From Variovorax sp. PAMC28562 (lineage in GTDB: Bacteria; Pseudomonadota; Gammaproteobacteria; Burkholderiales; Burkholderiaceae_C): a DNA stretch of 64,000 nt. The first letter of the stretch is position 1. Every line of letters begins with the position of its first letter. Below the pieces are notes generated by a model. It saw nothing but the letters and a program-made list of their open reading frames with translations. It made no database searches and was not told the DNA's origin. The position numbers were made by a program, and so were the translations under genes. Shown here piece after piece: positions 41,497 to 55,145 of the stretch. Location of the stretch: positions 3,927,501 through 3,991,500 of the forward strand of contig NZ_CP060296.1 of the NCBI RefSeq assembly GCF_014303735.1, written 5' to 3'.

Positions 41497-42830
41497 TCGG
41501 CCGTTTCCAGTGTGGCGGCAATGCGCCGCGCAAAGCCCTCGGCGTCTTGCGCGTTGCGCGCCTCGACCATCACGCGCACGACGGGCTCGGTACCACTGGC
41601 GCGAATCAGTACACGACCGGCGTCGCCCAACTTCGCTTCAGCGCGTTCGCTTTCTTTCGCGAGCGCCGCATTGGTCTGCCAGTCCTGCCCGGGAGCGACC
41701 CGCACGTTGATCAGCGTCTGCGGAAAGAGCGTCACACCCTCCAGCAACTGTGCGACCGTCTTTCCGCTACGCACGCAGGCTTGCAGCACCTGCAGCGCGC
41801 TGACGATGCCGTCGCCTGTCGTATGCCGATCGAGGGCGAGCAAATGGCCCGAGCCTTCCCCACCCAGCAACCAGCCGCGCTTTTCGAGTTCTTCCAGCAC
41901 ATAGCGATCGCCGACCTTGGCGCGCACGAATTCGACGCCAAGTTTGCGCAGGGCGACTTCGACGGCTTTGTTGGTCATGAGCGTGCCGACTACCCCCACT
42001 GGTTTCTCGCCCCGTCCGATGCGTTCCGCCACCATCAGATACAGCAGTTCGTCGCCGTTGAAAAGACGACCGGTCGAGTCGACGAGTTGCAGTCGGTCGG
42101 CGTCACCGTCGAGCGCAATACCGTAATCGGCGCCACGGTCCTTCACCGCCTGGATCAGCGCTTGCGGGTGCGTCGCACCGACGTCCTTGTTGATGTTGAG
42201 CCCATCGGGCGCGCAGCCGATGCTGGTGACATCGGCGCCCAACTCATGGAAGACCTGAGGTGCGACTTGATATGCAGCGCCGTGGGCGCCATCGACCACG
42301 AGCTTCATGTTGCGCAGCGTCAGGTCATAGGCGAAAGTGCTCTTGCAAAACTCGGTGTACCGCCCCGCCGCATCGCCGAGACGCCGGGCCTTGCCAAGTT
42401 GCGCCGAGTCGGCCCACACGGGCGCTTCTTCGAGCGCGGCCTCGACCGCCAGCTCCCACTCATCGTCCAGCTTTGTGCCCTGTGCGCTGAAAAACTTGAT
42501 GCCGTTGTCGGGAAAAGCATTGTGGCTGGCGCTAATCACCACGCCCAGGCTGGCGCGCTGGGCGCGTGTCAGGTAAGCCACGCCAGGCGTTGGCAACGGC
42601 CCTAAAAGCACCACATCGACGCCTGCCGAATTGAAACCCGACTCGAGTGCCGACTCGAGCATGTAACCCGAGATTCGCGTGTCTTTGCCGATAAGCACTC
42701 GCGGACGCGATTCGGTTTTCTTAAGCACGCGGCCGACGGCGTGCGCAAGACGCAAGACGAAATCCGGCGTGATCGGCGGCTGGCCGACCGTACCGCGAAT
42801 GCCATCGGTTCCGAAGTATTTTCTGGTCAT
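41493..42830 (-). CDS. glmM: Phosphoglucosamine mutase
   Basis: 445 residues, the usual length. The phospho-serine loop is [19 protein letters not shown] (about 95-113), the metal-binding loop is [13 protein letters not shown] (about 240-252), the sugar-binding loop GGEGSGHL (about 325) and the phosphate-binding [12 protein letters not shown] (about 405). It converts glucosamine-6-phosphate to glucosamine-1-phosphate for peptidoglycan and LPS. The ATG at 42830 gives [13 protein letters not shown]; the in-frame upstream extension lies inside folP and is rejected. It overlaps folP by 4 nt, in the conserved ftsH-folP-glmM order. Confidence 0.98.
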   Translation of the reverse strand: MTRKYFGTDGIRGTVGQPPITPDFVLRLAHAVGRVLKKTESRPRVLIGKDTRISGYMLESALESGFNSAGVDVVLLGPLPTPGVAYLTRAQRASLGVVISASHNAFPDNGIKFFSAQGTKLDDEWELAVEAALEEAPVWADSAQLGKARRLGDAAGRYTEFCKSTFAYDLTLRNMKLVVDGAHGAAYQVAPQVFHELGADVTSIGCAPDGLNINKDVGATHPQALIQAVKDRGADYGIALDGDADRLQLVDSTGRLFNGDELLYLMVAERIGRGEKPVGVVGTLMTNKAVEVALRKLGVEFVRAKVGDRYVLEELEKRGWLLGGEGSGHLLALDRHTTGDGIVSALQVLQACVRSGKTVAQLLEGVTLFPQTLINVRVAPGQDWQTNAALAKESERAEAKLGDAGRVLIRASGTEPVVRVMVEARNAQDAEGFARRIAATLETAD

Positions 42831-43720
42831 GTCGACTGCTCCTGTACTGGTTGTTTTTCTGCTTTCATCGCGCGCCAGACGGCGAGTGCCGCGACGGTTT
42901 CGCGCACATCGTGCACGCGCAGGACCGAAGCGCCACGCTCGGCCGCCAGTACCGCCGCAGCGACGCTCGGCACCATGCGCGCCACTGCCGATTCGATGCC
43001 CGCTACTGCGCCGAGCGAAGATTTGCGCGACCAACCAACGAGCAGCGGACGACCCACCGCAATCAACTCGCGCTGACGCGCAAGCAATGAAAAATTCTGC
43101 GCAACGGTCTTGCCGAAACCGATGCCTGGATCCAGCACGATACGCTCCGCTGCGACCCCCAGCGCCCGAAGCGCCGCTGTCTGCTGCGCCCAAAACGACA
43201 GTACCGGCGCGACAACGTCGCCCTCCATCGGCAATGCCTGCATCGTCTGCGGATCGCGGTGCATGTGCATCAGGCAAACACCGCACGACGGATGCGCAGC
43301 GATCACTTCCAGCGCACCAGGCTGTCGCAGAGCCCACACGTCGTTGACGATGTCGACGCCCAGATCGAGCGCGGCGCGCATCACTTCGGGCTTGTACGTA
43401 TCGATCGACACCGGTAGTCCTAACTTCAGCGCCTCGCGCAGCACAGGAAGCACGCGATTAAGCTCTTCTTGCAGCCCAATCGCGGGACTGCCGGGCCGTG
43501 TCGACTCGCCGCCAATGTCGAGAATGTCCACGCCCTCTTCGATCAAGTGCTCGCAGTGCCGCAACGCCGCTTCGGTCGAAGCGTGTTGTCCGCCATCGGA
43601 AAACGAATCGGGAGTCACGTTGACGATGCCCATCACGCGCGGCTGCCTGAGGTCGACCTTGAAGCGCGTGGTCTGCCAATACGGCCTCGACGACAACGGC
43701 TGTTCAGCGAGCGCCGTCAT
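42827..43720 (-). CDS. folP: Dihydropteroate synthase
   Basis: 297 residues of the TIM-barrel pterin-binding family: [15 protein letters not shown] (about 30-44), [11 protein letters not shown] (about 68-78) and the C-terminal [11 protein letters not shown] and [11 protein letters not shown] blocks. It condenses p-aminobenzoate with the pterin pyrophosphate in folate synthesis and is the sulfonamide target. I use the ATG at 43720; a TTG five codons earlier is also in frame. It lies between ftsH and glmM. Confidence 0.97.
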   Translation of the reverse strand: MTALAEQPLSSRPYWQTTRFKVDLRQPRVMGIVNVTPDSFSDGGQHASTEAALRHCEHLIEEGVDILDIGGESTRPGSPAIGLQEELNRVLPVLREALKLGLPVSIDTYKPEVMRAALDLGVDIVNDVWALRQPGALEVIAAHPSCGVCLMHMHRDPQTMQALPMEGDVVAPVLSFWAQQTAALRALGVAAERIVLDPGIGFGKTVAQNFSLLARQRELIAVGRPLLVGWSRKSSLGAVAGIESAVARMVPSVAAAVLAAERGASVLRVHDVRETVAALAVWRAMKAEKQPVQEQST

Positions 43721-43748
43721 TGGGTCGCCACCCAATGCTTCGCCCCAT

Positions 43749-43772
43749 AAAAAACGGGGCCAGAGGCCCCGT
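43749..43772 (-). terminator. Rho-independent terminator after ftsH
   Basis: Read on the minus strand: ACGGGGCC, loop TCT, GGCCCCGT, then TTTTT. On the plus strand the stems are 43754-43761 and 43765-43772, with the A tract at 43749-43753. It lies between ftsH and folP, so folP-glmM expression needs readthrough or its own promoter. Confidence 0.85.
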
Positions 43773-43795
43773 TCATCGCTGCTGCGAATTTCACC

Positions 43796-45715
43796 TCAGG
43801 CCGCGGTCGGCGCCGGATCGGGTTGAACCGTCGGCGCGCCGCCGCTGCCACCACCGCTGCCTGAAGGTGGTACGCGTGGCGTCCAGTCTTTCGGTGGGCG
43901 CGGTGCCTTACCGGCCATGATGTCGTCCAGTTGCTCCGTGTCGATGGTTTCCCATTCGAGCAAGGCCTTTGCCATCGCATGCATCTTGTCGCTGTTATCT
44001 TCGATCAGCCGGCGCGCCATGGCGTACTGGTCGTCGATGATGCGGCGAACCTCGGCGTCGACCTTTTCCATGGTCTGCTCGCTCATGGTAGTCGTCTTGG
44101 TAACCGAGCGGCCCAGGAACACTTCGCCTTCGTTCTCGGCATAGACCATCGGGCCAAGCGACTCGGTCATACCGTAGCGGGTGACCATGTCACGCGCGAT
44201 TTGAGTCGCGCGTTCGAAGTCGTTGCTCGCCCCAGTTGTCATCTGGTGCATGAACACCTCTTCAGCAATGCGGCCACCAAATAGCATGCTGATCTGATTC
44301 AGCATGTACTCACGGTCATAGCTATAGCGGTCTTGGGCGGGCAGGCTCATCGTCACGCCCAGGGCACGGCCCCGCGGAATGATGGTGACTTTGTGCACCG
44401 GGTCGCACTTGGGAAGGAGCTTGCCGAGAAGCGCATGACCCGACTCGTGGTACGCCGTGTTGCGACGTTCTTCTTCGGGCATGACCATGCTCTTGCGCTC
44501 GGGGCCCATGAAGATCTTGTCTTTGGCCTTCTCGAAGTCCTGCATTTCGACTACGCGCGCATTGCGGCGGGCAGCCATCAAGGCGGCTTCGTTGCAGAGA
44601 TTAGCCAAGTCGGCGCCAGACATGCCGGGCGTGCCACGTGCAATAACGTTAGGGTTCACGTCCTGGCCGAGAGGCACTTTGCGCATGTGCACGGCAAGAA
44701 TCTGCTCGCGGCCGCGGATGTCCGGCAGCGTCACATACACCTGACGGTCGAAACGACCCGGGCGGAGCAAAGCAGCGTCCAGAATGTCCGGGCGGTTCGT
44801 CGCCGCCACGACAATCACGCCGAGGTTGGTTTCAAAACCGTCCATCTCGACCAACATCTGATTCAAGGTCTGTTCGCGCTCGTCGTTGCCACCCCCAAGA
44901 CCGGCGCCACGCTGGCGACCAACCGCGTCGATTTCATCGATGAAGATGATACAAGGCGCGTTCTTTTTGGCGTTCTCGAACATATCGCGCACCCGTGCTG
45001 CGCCCACACCGACAAACATTTCAACGAAGTCGGAACCGGAAATGGAGAAGAACGGAACCTTCGCTTCGCCAGCGATCGACTTGGCAAGCAGTGTCTTGCC
45101 AGTGCCCGGAGGGCCGACCAGCAACAAGCCGCGCGGAATGCGGCCACCGAGTTTCTGGAATCGTGCGGGGTCTTTCAGGAAGTCGACGACTTCCTTCACT
45201 TCTTCCTTGGCTTCGTCGCAACCCGCGACGTCGGCGAAGGTAACCGTGTTGGTGTTCTCGTCCAGCATGCGAGCCTTGCTCTTGCCGAAGCTGAATGCAC
45301 CCCCCTTGCCGCCGCCCTGCATCTGTCGCATGAAATAGACCCATACGCCGATCAGCAGAAGCATGGGCCCCCAGCTGACCAGCAGAGTCATGAGAAGCGA
45401 GCCTTCTTCACGCGGCTTGACGTCGAACTTGACGTTGTTGGCGATCAAGTCGCCGACCAAACCACGATCTAGGTAGGTCGCGGTGGTGCGGATCTTTCGG
45501 TCATCGTTGGTGACCGCCACGATCTCGCTGCCGCCCTGTCCTTCTTGAATGGTTGCGCTCTTGATGCGGTTACCGCGTACTTCTTCCAGGAAGTCCGAAT
45601 AACCGACATTGTTGGCGCCTGCCGCGCCGCGTGTGTCGAACTGTTTGAAAACAGTGAACAGCACCATCGCAATGACGAGCCAGACGGCAACTTTTGAAAA
45701 CCACTGATTGTTCAA
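43796..45715 (-). CDS. ftsH: ATP-dependent zinc metalloprotease FtsH
   Basis: 639 residues. There are two membrane helices (about 7-22 and 104-124) around a periplasmic loop, then an AAA+ module with Walker A GPPGTGKT (about 200), Walker B IIFIDEID and the SRH block, and the M41 protease with HESGH (about 420). A Gly/Pro-rich tail ends the protein. It degrades misfolded membrane proteins and regulators such as LpxC and sigma-32 at the inner membrane. It is preceded by rlmE, the universal rlmE-ftsH order. Confidence 0.98.
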   Translation of the reverse strand: MNNQWFSKVAVWLVIAMVLFTVFKQFDTRGAAGANNVGYSDFLEEVRGNRIKSATIQEGQGGSEIVAVTNDDRKIRTTATYLDRGLVGDLIANNVKFDVKPREEGSLLMTLLVSWGPMLLLIGVWVYFMRQMQGGGKGGAFSFGKSKARMLDENTNTVTFADVAGCDEAKEEVKEVVDFLKDPARFQKLGGRIPRGLLLVGPPGTGKTLLAKSIAGEAKVPFFSISGSDFVEMFVGVGAARVRDMFENAKKNAPCIIFIDEIDAVGRQRGAGLGGGNDEREQTLNQMLVEMDGFETNLGVIVVAATNRPDILDAALLRPGRFDRQVYVTLPDIRGREQILAVHMRKVPLGQDVNPNVIARGTPGMSGADLANLCNEAALMAARRNARVVEMQDFEKAKDKIFMGPERKSMVMPEEERRNTAYHESGHALLGKLLPKCDPVHKVTIIPRGRALGVTMSLPAQDRYSYDREYMLNQISMLFGGRIAEEVFMHQMTTGASNDFERATQIARDMVTRYGMTESLGPMVYAENEGEVFLGRSVTKTTTMSEQTMEKVDAEVRRIIDDQYAMARRLIEDNSDKMHAMAKALLEWETIDTEQLDDIMAGKAPRPPKDWTPRVPPSGSGGGSGGAPTVQPDPAPTAA

Positions 45716-45891
45716 ACAAAACTCCAGTCAGAAGCGCGTGACAGAAAAATGAAAACGCGCGGTAGACAACGCAATTGCAGCTTATTTTAGGCTTTTCAAG
45801 CTGCGAAACCTCGGAAATTACCTATAGCAGCCATAGGGCCGGCACGGGTTTGAGGCAAATTCAAGGGCAATGCCCGAAACAGTGCGCGCCA

Positions 45892-46560
45892 TCACTCCGT
45901 ACGTGCGCCCAGCAAACCCATGCCGACCAAAAACGTCTCGGAAGATTTGTCCCTCGACGCCTTGGGTTTGATGGGCTTGACCGTTCTGAAGTTCGCTTTA
46001 AACAGCTTGACCAGCGTGTCGTAACCTCCGCTGTGAAATACCTTGGCGACCAAGACCCCTTCCGGCTTCATGTGGTGCTGTGCAAACTCGATTGCAAGCT
46101 CGACCAGGTGCTCGATTCGAGCGGTGTCGGCCGAAGCAATGCCGGACAGGTTGGGCGCCATATCGGACACGACCACATCTGCCAGTCGCCCGCCCATGGC
46201 GATTTTCAATTGGTCGACCACCGCATCTTCCCGAAAATCACCGAGAAGAAAAGTGACGCCCTCGATCGGCTCCATCGGCAGCAAGTCGAGCGCGATGATC
46301 GTGCCCTGCAACGCCCCGGCCGCTGCGCCGCCCGGAGACATGCGCCGCCGGACATACTGGCTCCAAGCGCCCGGCGTGGAACCGAGGTCGACCACCAACT
46401 GCCCCGCTTTGATCAGCCCCAGCGTCTCGTCAATCTCCTTGAGCTTGTACGCCGCCCGGGCACGATAGCCCTCCCGGGTTGCGAGCTTGACGTACGGATC
46501 GTTGATGTGATCGTGCAGCCAAGCCTTGTTGACCTTCTTGCCCGTGGTTTTGGTATTCAT
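45892..46560 (-). CDS. rlmE: 23S rRNA (uridine-2552-2'-O) methyltransferase RlmE (FtsJ)
   Basis: 222 residues. The SAM motif is [15 protein letters not shown] (about 56-70). The K-D-K catalytic set is recognisable in [22 protein letters not shown] (about 131) and [11 protein letters not shown] (about 171). It 2'-O-methylates U2552 of 23S rRNA in the large-subunit A loop. It is read leftward toward ftsH with a 176-nt gap, and is divergent from yhbY, from which it is separated by 20 nt, the arrangement seen in many proteobacteria. Confidence 0.97.
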   Translation of the reverse strand: MNTKTTGKKVNKAWLHDHINDPYVKLATREGYRARAAYKLKEIDETLGLIKAGQLVVDLGSTPGAWSQYVRRRMSPGGAAAGALQGTIIALDLLPMEPIEGVTFLLGDFREDAVVDQLKIAMGGRLADVVVSDMAPNLSGIASADTARIEHLVELAIEFAQHHMKPEGVLVAKVFHSGGYDTLVKLFKANFRTVKPIKPKASRDKSSETFLVGMGLLGARTE

Positions 46561-46580
46561 CTACGCTCGATAATACGAGG

Positions 46581-47060
46581 ATGCCTGCCATTCAACTTTC
46601 CCCCGCACAACGCAAGGTGCATCGCGCCGAAGCGCATCACCTCGATCCGATCGTCATGGTCGGTGGCGACGGGCTCACCCCTGCCGTCTTAAAGGAGGCC
46701 GACGCCGCCCTGAAAGCGCACGGCCTTATCAAAGTGCGTGTTTTCTCGGACGACCGCGTCGCTCGCGAAGCCATGATGCAAACGCTGGCCGACGAGCTCA
46801 GCGCCGCGCCTATCCAGCACATCGGCAAGCTGCTGGTGCTCTGGCGCCCCAAGGTCGAGAAAGAACGTGAAGTCGACGAAGACCGCATGCCCGGCCCGAG
46901 GGACGTCAAGATCGTCAAGTACAGCAAGCGTTTCGGTCAGCGCCCCGAGATCAAGACGCTTCGCGTGCTCGGCAACCAGCGCCTGACCCCCGGCGGCACC
47001 ATCAAGCGGGCCAAGGCCAAGCGGCCACTGTCCGCCAAGAAGCGCCGCCAGGCAGACTGA
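46581..47060 (+). CDS. yhbY: CRS1/YhbY-type RNA-binding protein
   Basis: 159 residues. The N-terminal KH-like CRM domain (about 1-95) shows HRAEAHHLDPIVMVGGDGLT, HGLIKVRVFSDDR and IQHIGKLLVLWRPK. A lysine/arginine-rich C-terminal tail of about 60 residues (IKRAKAKRPLSAKKRRQ) is an addition not found in the roughly 97-residue E. coli YhbY but common in betaproteobacteria. It associates with pre-50S ribosomal particles. It is divergent from rlmE and shares the 20-nt gap. Confidence 0.94.
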   Translation: MPAIQLSPAQRKVHRAEAHHLDPIVMVGGDGLTPAVLKEADAALKAHGLIKVRVFSDDRVAREAMMQTLADELSAAPIQHIGKLLVLWRPKVEKEREVDEDRMPGPRDVKIVKYSKRFGQRPEIKTLRVLGNQRLTPGGTIKRAKAKRPLSAKKRRQAD

Positions 47061-47062
47061 GC

Positions 47063-47842
47063 GTGCTCGCGAGCCCGTCGCTGTCGCCTGCGAAGTCGGG
47101 TGGCCAGCGCCACATCCTCTGCATGAAGTGGGGAACGAAGTACGGCCCTGAATACGTCAACCGGCTCTATGCGATGGTGCGGCGCCACCTGAGCGGCGAC
47201 TTCAAATTTGTCTGTTTGACGGACGATGGCGCCGGCATACGGCCCGAAGTCTTGTGCCTGCCGATCCCTCCGTTGGACCTGAGCCTCGCGCCCGGCCAGC
47301 GTGATGGCGCCTGGAAAAAGCTGACCACCTTCTCTGCCGACCTGCACGGTCTGAGCGGTACGGCGCTTTTTCTGGATGTCGACGTGGTCGTCGTGGGCGG
47401 TCTCGATGCGTTCTTCGAGCAGCCCGGTGAATTCCTGATCATTCATGACTACGCGCGACCCTGGCGGCGCGAGCGCATCACCGGCAATTCGTCGGTGTAT
47501 AGATTCGAGTTGGGTGCCCACGCCGATGTGCTCGACTACTTTCGTGCCAATACAGAGAAGGTTCAGGCCGAGTTTCGAAACGAACAGCGCTATCTGTCGG
47601 ATTTTTTGTACCGACAGCACAAGCTCAACTACTGGCCGACGCAGTGGTGCCCTAGCTTCAAGTACCACGGGATCCCGCCATTCCCGGCCAACTTGTGGCG
47701 TGAACCCTTCGTGCCCGACGGCTCGCGGATCATGATTTTTCATGGTGAATGCAATCCGCCCGATGCGCTTGCGGGACGACGCAACCGGCTGTTTCGCTAC
47801 ATCCGGCCCGCGAACTGGGTTGCGCGTTACTGGAAAGAGTAG
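47063..47842 (+). CDS. Putative glycosyltransferase-like protein
   Basis: 259 residues. KFVCLTDDG (about 51) and a DxD motif in ALFLDVDVVVVGGLDAFF (about 93-110) suggest a GT-A type nucleotide-sugar-dependent transferase; IMIFHGECNPPDAL (about 222) is a second conserved-looking block. There is no membrane segment or signal peptide. I cannot name the acceptor; LPS or surface-glycan sugars are plausible. The start is GTG, 2 nt after the yhbY stop, so the gene is likely cotranscribed with yhbY. An 18-nt perfect palindrome overlaps its stop codon. Confidence 0.7.
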   Translation: MLASPSLSPAKSGGQRHILCMKWGTKYGPEYVNRLYAMVRRHLSGDFKFVCLTDDGAGIRPEVLCLPIPPLDLSLAPGQRDGAWKKLTTFSADLHGLSGTALFLDVDVVVVGGLDAFFEQPGEFLIIHDYARPWRRERITGNSSVYRFELGAHADVLDYFRANTEKVQAEFRNEQRYLSDFLYRQHKLNYWPTQWCPSFKYHGIPPFPANLWREPFVPDGSRIMIFHGECNPPDALAGRRNRLFRYIRPANWVARYWKE

Positions 47843-47858
47843 CGGCTGCGCAGCCGCT
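47841..47858. other. Perfect 18-nt palindrome at the end of the glycosyltransferase-like gene
   Basis: AGCGGCTGC/GCAGCCGCT, starting within the stop codon (TAG at 47840-47842). It could form a hairpin at the end of the transcript, but no T run follows. Confidence 0.5.
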
Positions 47859-47901
47859 CGCGGTCGCTCGGGCTGCAATGGCTCAGCAATGACCCAGCTT
47901 T

Positions 47902-48327
47902 TCAGGCAGCGCGTTTTTGAGCTGAGGGCGCCATACGCCAGAGCAGGACTGCTGTAAGAGCCCATTGCGCCAGATACATGCCGCTGCCGACGGCGTGCCA
48001 GAGCTTGAGGTTGTTGCGCGCCAGGATGCGGGGCGAAACGGCGTACTCCTGCATCAGGGCAAGCAAGAGCGCAACAACGATCAAAGAGATCGCGATTCGA
48101 ACTGCCGGCGCCACGCCATCGACCATCTTCGAACGAAAGTAAGTCAGCAGTGCAATGCCGCAACCCAACGCTACCCAAGTCTGCGCAGCAAACAACTGAC
48201 CTGCAAAATTGCCGGCGACCACCGGGCTGCCAAGCTTGGCGAATGCCATCGGCACCACCAGAAAGCCAGTCGTCGTCAGGCTACCCCACCAGAAGGAGGC
48301 GAGCAGCAGTGCGAAGCGGTCTTTCAT
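47902..48327 (-). CDS. DUF4149 domain-containing membrane protein
   Basis: 141 residues with four hydrophobic helices: FALLLASFWWGSLTTTGFLV (5-24), AQTWVALGCGIALLTYF (about 48), VRIAISLIVVALLLALM (about 76) and MYLAQWALTAVLLW (about 117). The sequence matches the DUF4149 type, which is often next to greA and yhbY in betaproteobacteria, as here. Its function is unknown. It lies 35 nt after greA on the same strand. Confidence 0.85.
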   Translation of the reverse strand: MKDRFALLLASFWWGSLTTTGFLVVPMAFAKLGSPVVAGNFAGQLFAAQTWVALGCGIALLTYFRSKMVDGVAPAVRIAISLIVVALLLALMQEYAVSPRILARNNLKLWHAVGSGMYLAQWALTAVLLWRMAPSAQKRAA

Positions 48328-48362
48328 TGCGGCAAAAGCCTCGGTTCTCGGAGTCTTCAGAA

Positions 48363-48851
48363 TCAGACGTAGCTGACGCCCATGATCTCGTAGCGCTTCA
48401 GCCCGCCAGGCGCTTGCACCTCCGCAGTGTCGCCCTCTTCCTTGCCGATAAGCGCACGCGCAATCGGGCTGGAGATGTTGATGAGCCCGAGCTTCAGGTC
48501 GGCTTCGTCTTCGCCAACGATCTGGTACTTGACGACTTCGCCGGATGTTTCTTCTTCTAACTCGACCGTCGAGCCAAAGACGACTTTCCCACCAGCATCG
48601 ACCTCGGTCGGATCGATGATCTGTGCAGCCGACAGCTTGCCTTCGACCTCCTGGATGCGGCCTTCGATAAAGCCCTGGCGGTCTTTGGCGACTTCGTATT
48701 CGGCGTTCTCGCTGAGATCGCCTTGCGCACGCGCCTCCGAGATCGCGTTGATGACCCAAGGCCGTTCAACCGTCTTCAGGCGATGCAGTTCTTCGCGCAG
48801 CTTCTCGGCGCCGCGCTTGGTGATGGGGATGGTTGTCGAAAGAGTAGCCAC
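48363..48851 (-). CDS. greA: Transcription elongation factor GreA
   Basis: 162 residues, normal length. The N-terminal coiled-coil ([20 protein letters not shown]) carries the acidic tip [10 protein letters not shown] (about 44-53) that stimulates RNA polymerase transcript cleavage; the C-terminal FKBP-like domain follows ([27 protein letters not shown]). The start is GTG at 48851 with a gga(g) site 9 nt upstream; no ATG fits. It is read in the same direction as carA, carB and the Kdo hydroxylase gene upstream. Confidence 0.98.
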   Translation of the reverse strand: MATLSTTIPITKRGAEKLREELHRLKTVERPWVINAISEARAQGDLSENAEYEVAKDRQGFIEGRIQEVEGKLSAAQIIDPTEVDAGGKVVFGSTVELEEETSGEVVKYQIVGEDEADLKLGLINISSPIARALIGKEEGDTAEVQAPGGLKRYEIMGVSYV

Positions 48852-48913
48852 GTTTGTTGCTCCAGAAAACGAAACCGCCGAACGATGCCGTTCGGCGGTC
48901 GGTTGGGGACAGG

Positions 48914-49783
48914 TCAGACGAGATTGCGTCCGGTCAGCCGGCTCAGTATGGCGAGCGGGCTCGAGTTTGGATTGTATTGCTTGGCTGCGGCAAGGTGCAG
49001 CGTCTGCTCCAACATGTACTGGCCTGACATGACCGCATGAGATGTCTGGTCCGAAAAGCAGACCCATACCGACCCCGCAGGGAACGACACGGTTTGCTGC
49101 GGCGAGGTCTTCTGGTATTCCAGATCGGACTTCATGCCGTCGTGCAACTGCAGCATCAGGTGGTCATATTCGCTGCGCAGCGACTTGGTCACGCGCAAAG
49201 CCCGCATCAGCTTGGCCTGCCATCCCACATAGGGCTTGGCCCGCGGCAAGAAGCGGGCAGCCACTGCCTCGAATGGTTCACCCACCCGCCAGACCCGCGG
49301 CAGTCCGTCTGGGTTGGCGTTGGTGAACACACGCAGGATGCGCTCGCCATAGTTGGGCCGAGAGGGAAACGAATCGACGTGCAGCCGCTTGTCGTCGGCG
49401 CGCCAGGACTGCACTCGCGTCTCCACCTGCGCTGGCCGGTAGCTCGTGGGCGCGAGTCGCAGCGCGGGCGTGTAATGGGGCAACAGCCCGTTGATGAGCT
49501 GCTGCGCCTGCTCACGAAATCGCGACACCATAGCGGCGACGGCGCGTTGTACCGCATCGTCGCCGGCTGCGCCCTTGAGCTTGCCATCGGCATTCAGGCT
49601 GATATTGCGCACATCGGGCGAAAGAACGGCCGGCGTCAACAAGCCCCGCTCTTCCGGTAGTAACTCGAATGCGAGGCGCGGAAAATAAAGCACCTTGCCC
49701 GCTTCCAACGCCGCGATCCACGCACCGTTCGCCTTGGCCGCAGTCCAGTCGGCTAGATCGAGCTCTACGAGCTGCGTGTCCAT
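48914..49783 (-). CDS. kdoO: Kdo hydroxylase family protein (Fe(II)/2-oxoglutarate dioxygenase)
   Basis: 289 residues. The signature [17 protein letters not shown] (about 137-153) contains the HxD iron-binding pair, and [19 protein letters not shown] (about 246-264) contains the distal His; [10 protein letters not shown] is the 2-oxoglutarate region. It matches the Kdo 3-hydroxylase described in Burkholderia and Yersinia, which converts the outer Kdo of LPS to Ko. The ATG at 49783 follows gggag. It lies between carB and greA, away from the other LPS genes of the window (lpxK-kdsB and lpxD-lpxA-lpxB). Confidence 0.85.
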   Translation of the reverse strand: MDTQLVELDLADWTAAKANGAWIAALEAGKVLYFPRLAFELLPEERGLLTPAVLSPDVRNISLNADGKLKGAAGDDAVQRAVAAMVSRFREQAQQLINGLLPHYTPALRLAPTSYRPAQVETRVQSWRADDKRLHVDSFPSRPNYGERILRVFTNANPDGLPRVWRVGEPFEAVAARFLPRAKPYVGWQAKLMRALRVTKSLRSEYDHLMLQLHDGMKSDLEYQKTSPQQTVSFPAGSVWVCFSDQTSHAVMSGQYMLEQTLHLAAAKQYNPNSSPLAILSRLTGRNLV

Positions 49784-49812
49784 GGCGCACTCCCTTCGCT
49801 CTGCTACAGGCA

Positions 49813-53032
<3,220 letters not shown>

Positions 53033-53040
<8 letters not shown>

Positions 53041-54217
53041 TGCTGTTCCCTGCTTTGTGCTTTTCCATCAATGCCGTGAAGCGATCGAACAAATAGCCGA
53101 TGTCGTGCGGACCCGGCGACGCTTCCGGATGACCCTGGAAACAAAACGCGGGCTTGTCGGTACGCGCCAGGCCTTGCAGCGTGTTGTCGAACAGGCTGAT
53201 GTGCGTCGGTCGCAAGGTGGGTGGCAACGATTTCTCGTCCACCGCGAAGCCATGGTTCTGACTCGTGATGCTCACGCGGCCGTTATCGAGGTCTTTCACC
53301 GGATGGTTCGCGCCATGATGGCCGAACTTCATCTTGAAGGTCTTGGCACCGGAGGCCAGCGCCATGATCTGGTGGCCGAGGCAAATACCGAAAACCGGAA
53401 TACCGGTGTCGATCAACGCACGTGTCGATTCGATCGCGTAGTCGCAGGGCTCCGGGTCGCCCGGGCCATTGGCCAAAAAGATGCCGTCCGGCTTGAGCTT
53501 GAGCACGTCGGCCGCCGGGGTTTGCGCCGGCACGACGGTGATGCGCGCACCACGTTGCGCGATCATGCGCAGGATGTTTTTCTTGACGCCGTAGTCGTAG
53601 GCGACGACATGGAATTTCGGCGTGATCTGCACGCCGTAGCCGGAGCCGAGCTTCCACTCGGTCTGGTTCCACTCGTAGGCATGCTGCACCGACACCACCT
53701 TGGCCAGATCGAGCCCGGCCATATTGGGGGCGCCCTTCGCGGCGGCGATCGCCTTGTCAATGAGCGCCTGCGTCACGGCTTCTCCTTCGGCCAAACCCAG
53801 GATGCAGCCGTTTTGCGCGCCGTGGGTCCGCAGATGGCGGGTGAGCTTGCGCGTGTCGATGTTGGCAATGGCGACGGTCTTGCCCGCCACGAGGTATTCG
53901 CTCAGCGTAGCGGTCTTGCGGAAGTTGGACGCGATGAGCGGCAAGTCTTTGATGATCAAGCCTGCCGCATGAATCTTGTCGGCCTCGACGTCTTCCTCAT
54001 TGACACCGTAGTTGCCGATGTGCGGATACGTGAGCGTCACGATCTGCTGGCAATAGCTGGGATCGGTCAGGATTTCCTGATAGCCGGACATGGCGGTGTT
54101 GAACACCACTTCGCCGGTCGTGGCGCCGGCGGCGCCAATCGAGTTGCCTTGAAAGACTGTGCCGTCTGCAAGCGCCAGGATGGCGGGTGGGAAAGCTCCC
54201 TTTAGAGACAAAAGCAC
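53033..54217 (-). CDS. carA: Carbamoyl-phosphate synthase, small subunit (glutaminase)
   Basis: 394 residues. The class I glutamine amidotransferase triad is visible: Cys in [12 protein letters not shown] (about 275) and His-Glu in [13 protein letters not shown] (about 359). The N-terminal domain [14 protein letters not shown] is typical. It hydrolyses glutamine and passes ammonia to CarB. The start is GTG at 54217 with ggaga 7 nt upstream; the protein then begins [18 protein letters not shown] as in relatives. No attenuator-like hairpin with a T run is visible in the 148-nt region upstream. Confidence 0.98.
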
Positions 54218-54365
54218 TGGGGTTCTCCGGATGGATGACGCCCAAAACGAACCCTGATTTGACTCGAAGGGTCGCGACTTTCGTCGAGGAGTTGGCTAGC
54301 GTTCGCTGTGGGCGGGGTGTGAGCGGGAAAGCCTTTGATTATAGCCGCGAGCTGCTGCCTCGAAC

Positions 54366-55145
54366 TTACAAAACGGACGTCGCAGCGCTCGCATGAAGGC
54401 AAATTGCGGCGGCCGCGGCCACGTTCAACGACTCTTCGCCACCCGGTTGCGCGATGCGCACGTGCGTTGTTGCGCGCGCAGCGAGTGCGGCGGACACGCC
54501 CTGCCCCTCGTGGCCCATCAGCCAGGCACAGGGATTCGGCAAGCGGAGCTGGTGCAGCCATTCGCCTTGGTGCGAGCTGGTGGCGATGAGCGGCACCTTT
54601 AGGGTGTCGAGAACGTCGACCTCGGCGCCTTCGATCAGACGCAAGCCGAAGTGCGCACCCATCCCCGCACGCAGCACCTTCGGCGCCCAAAGCGCCGCAG
54701 TGCCCTTGAGCGCTATCACTTGCGTGAAGCCGAAGGCCGATGCGCTGCGCAAAATCGAGCCCACATTGCCCGCGTCCTGCAAACGATCGAGGATGACGGT
54801 GGGCGCGTTCGGCAAGAGTACGAGCGGCTCGGGCAGATCGATCACGAAACCCATCGGCGTCGGCGACTCGAGCGCGCTCACTGCGGCCAGCAACGCATCC
54901 TCGATCACGATTGTTTTGACTGCCGCGCCGGACCATTCCACCTTGGCCTGCGGCCAGTACGTTTCAGAAAACACGGCGATGGCCGGCCGCACACCACGTT
55001 CCAACGCCGCTCGGCAAAGATGATCGCCCTCCAGCCAGAGGCGGCCGAGTCTGCGATAGGCGCCTGCGTCGTGCGACAGCTTGCGCAGGTCTTTCAGGAG
55101 CGGGTTGTCGCGCGAGCTGACATGGCTGACGTCGGGCGACGTCAC
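54366..55145 (-). CDS. SpoU-family rRNA/tRNA 2'-O-methyltransferase (TrmH-like)
   Basis: 259 residues. The N-terminal substrate-binding part ([17 protein letters not shown]) is followed by a SPOUT domain: [20 protein letters not shown] (motif 1, about 134-153), [14 protein letters not shown] (motif 2, about 211) and [20 protein letters not shown] (motif 3, about 232-251). It methylates a ribose 2'-OH in rRNA or tRNA; the exact position is unknown. The GTG at 55145 overlaps the rnhB stop (GTGA), so it is the last gene of the dxr-to-rnhB cluster. Confidence 0.93.
   Translation of the reverse strand: MTSPDVSHVSSRDNPLLKDLRKLSHDAGAYRRLGRLWLEGDHLCRAALERGVRPAIAVFSETYWPQAKVEWSGAAVKTIVIEDALLAAVSALESPTPMGFVIDLPEPLVLLPNAPTVILDRLQDAGNVGSILRSASAFGFTQVIALKGTAALWAPKVLRAGMGAHFGLRLIEGAEVDVLDTLKVPLIATSSHQGEWLHQLRLPNPCAWLMGHEGQGVSAALAARATTHVRIAQPGGEESLNVAAAAAICLHASAATSVL

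Noticed and set aside
42831-43337. Upstream open extension of glmM.
   Set aside because: It lies inside folP and is not related to GlmM; the conserved N-terminus [13 protein letters not shown] starts at 42830.
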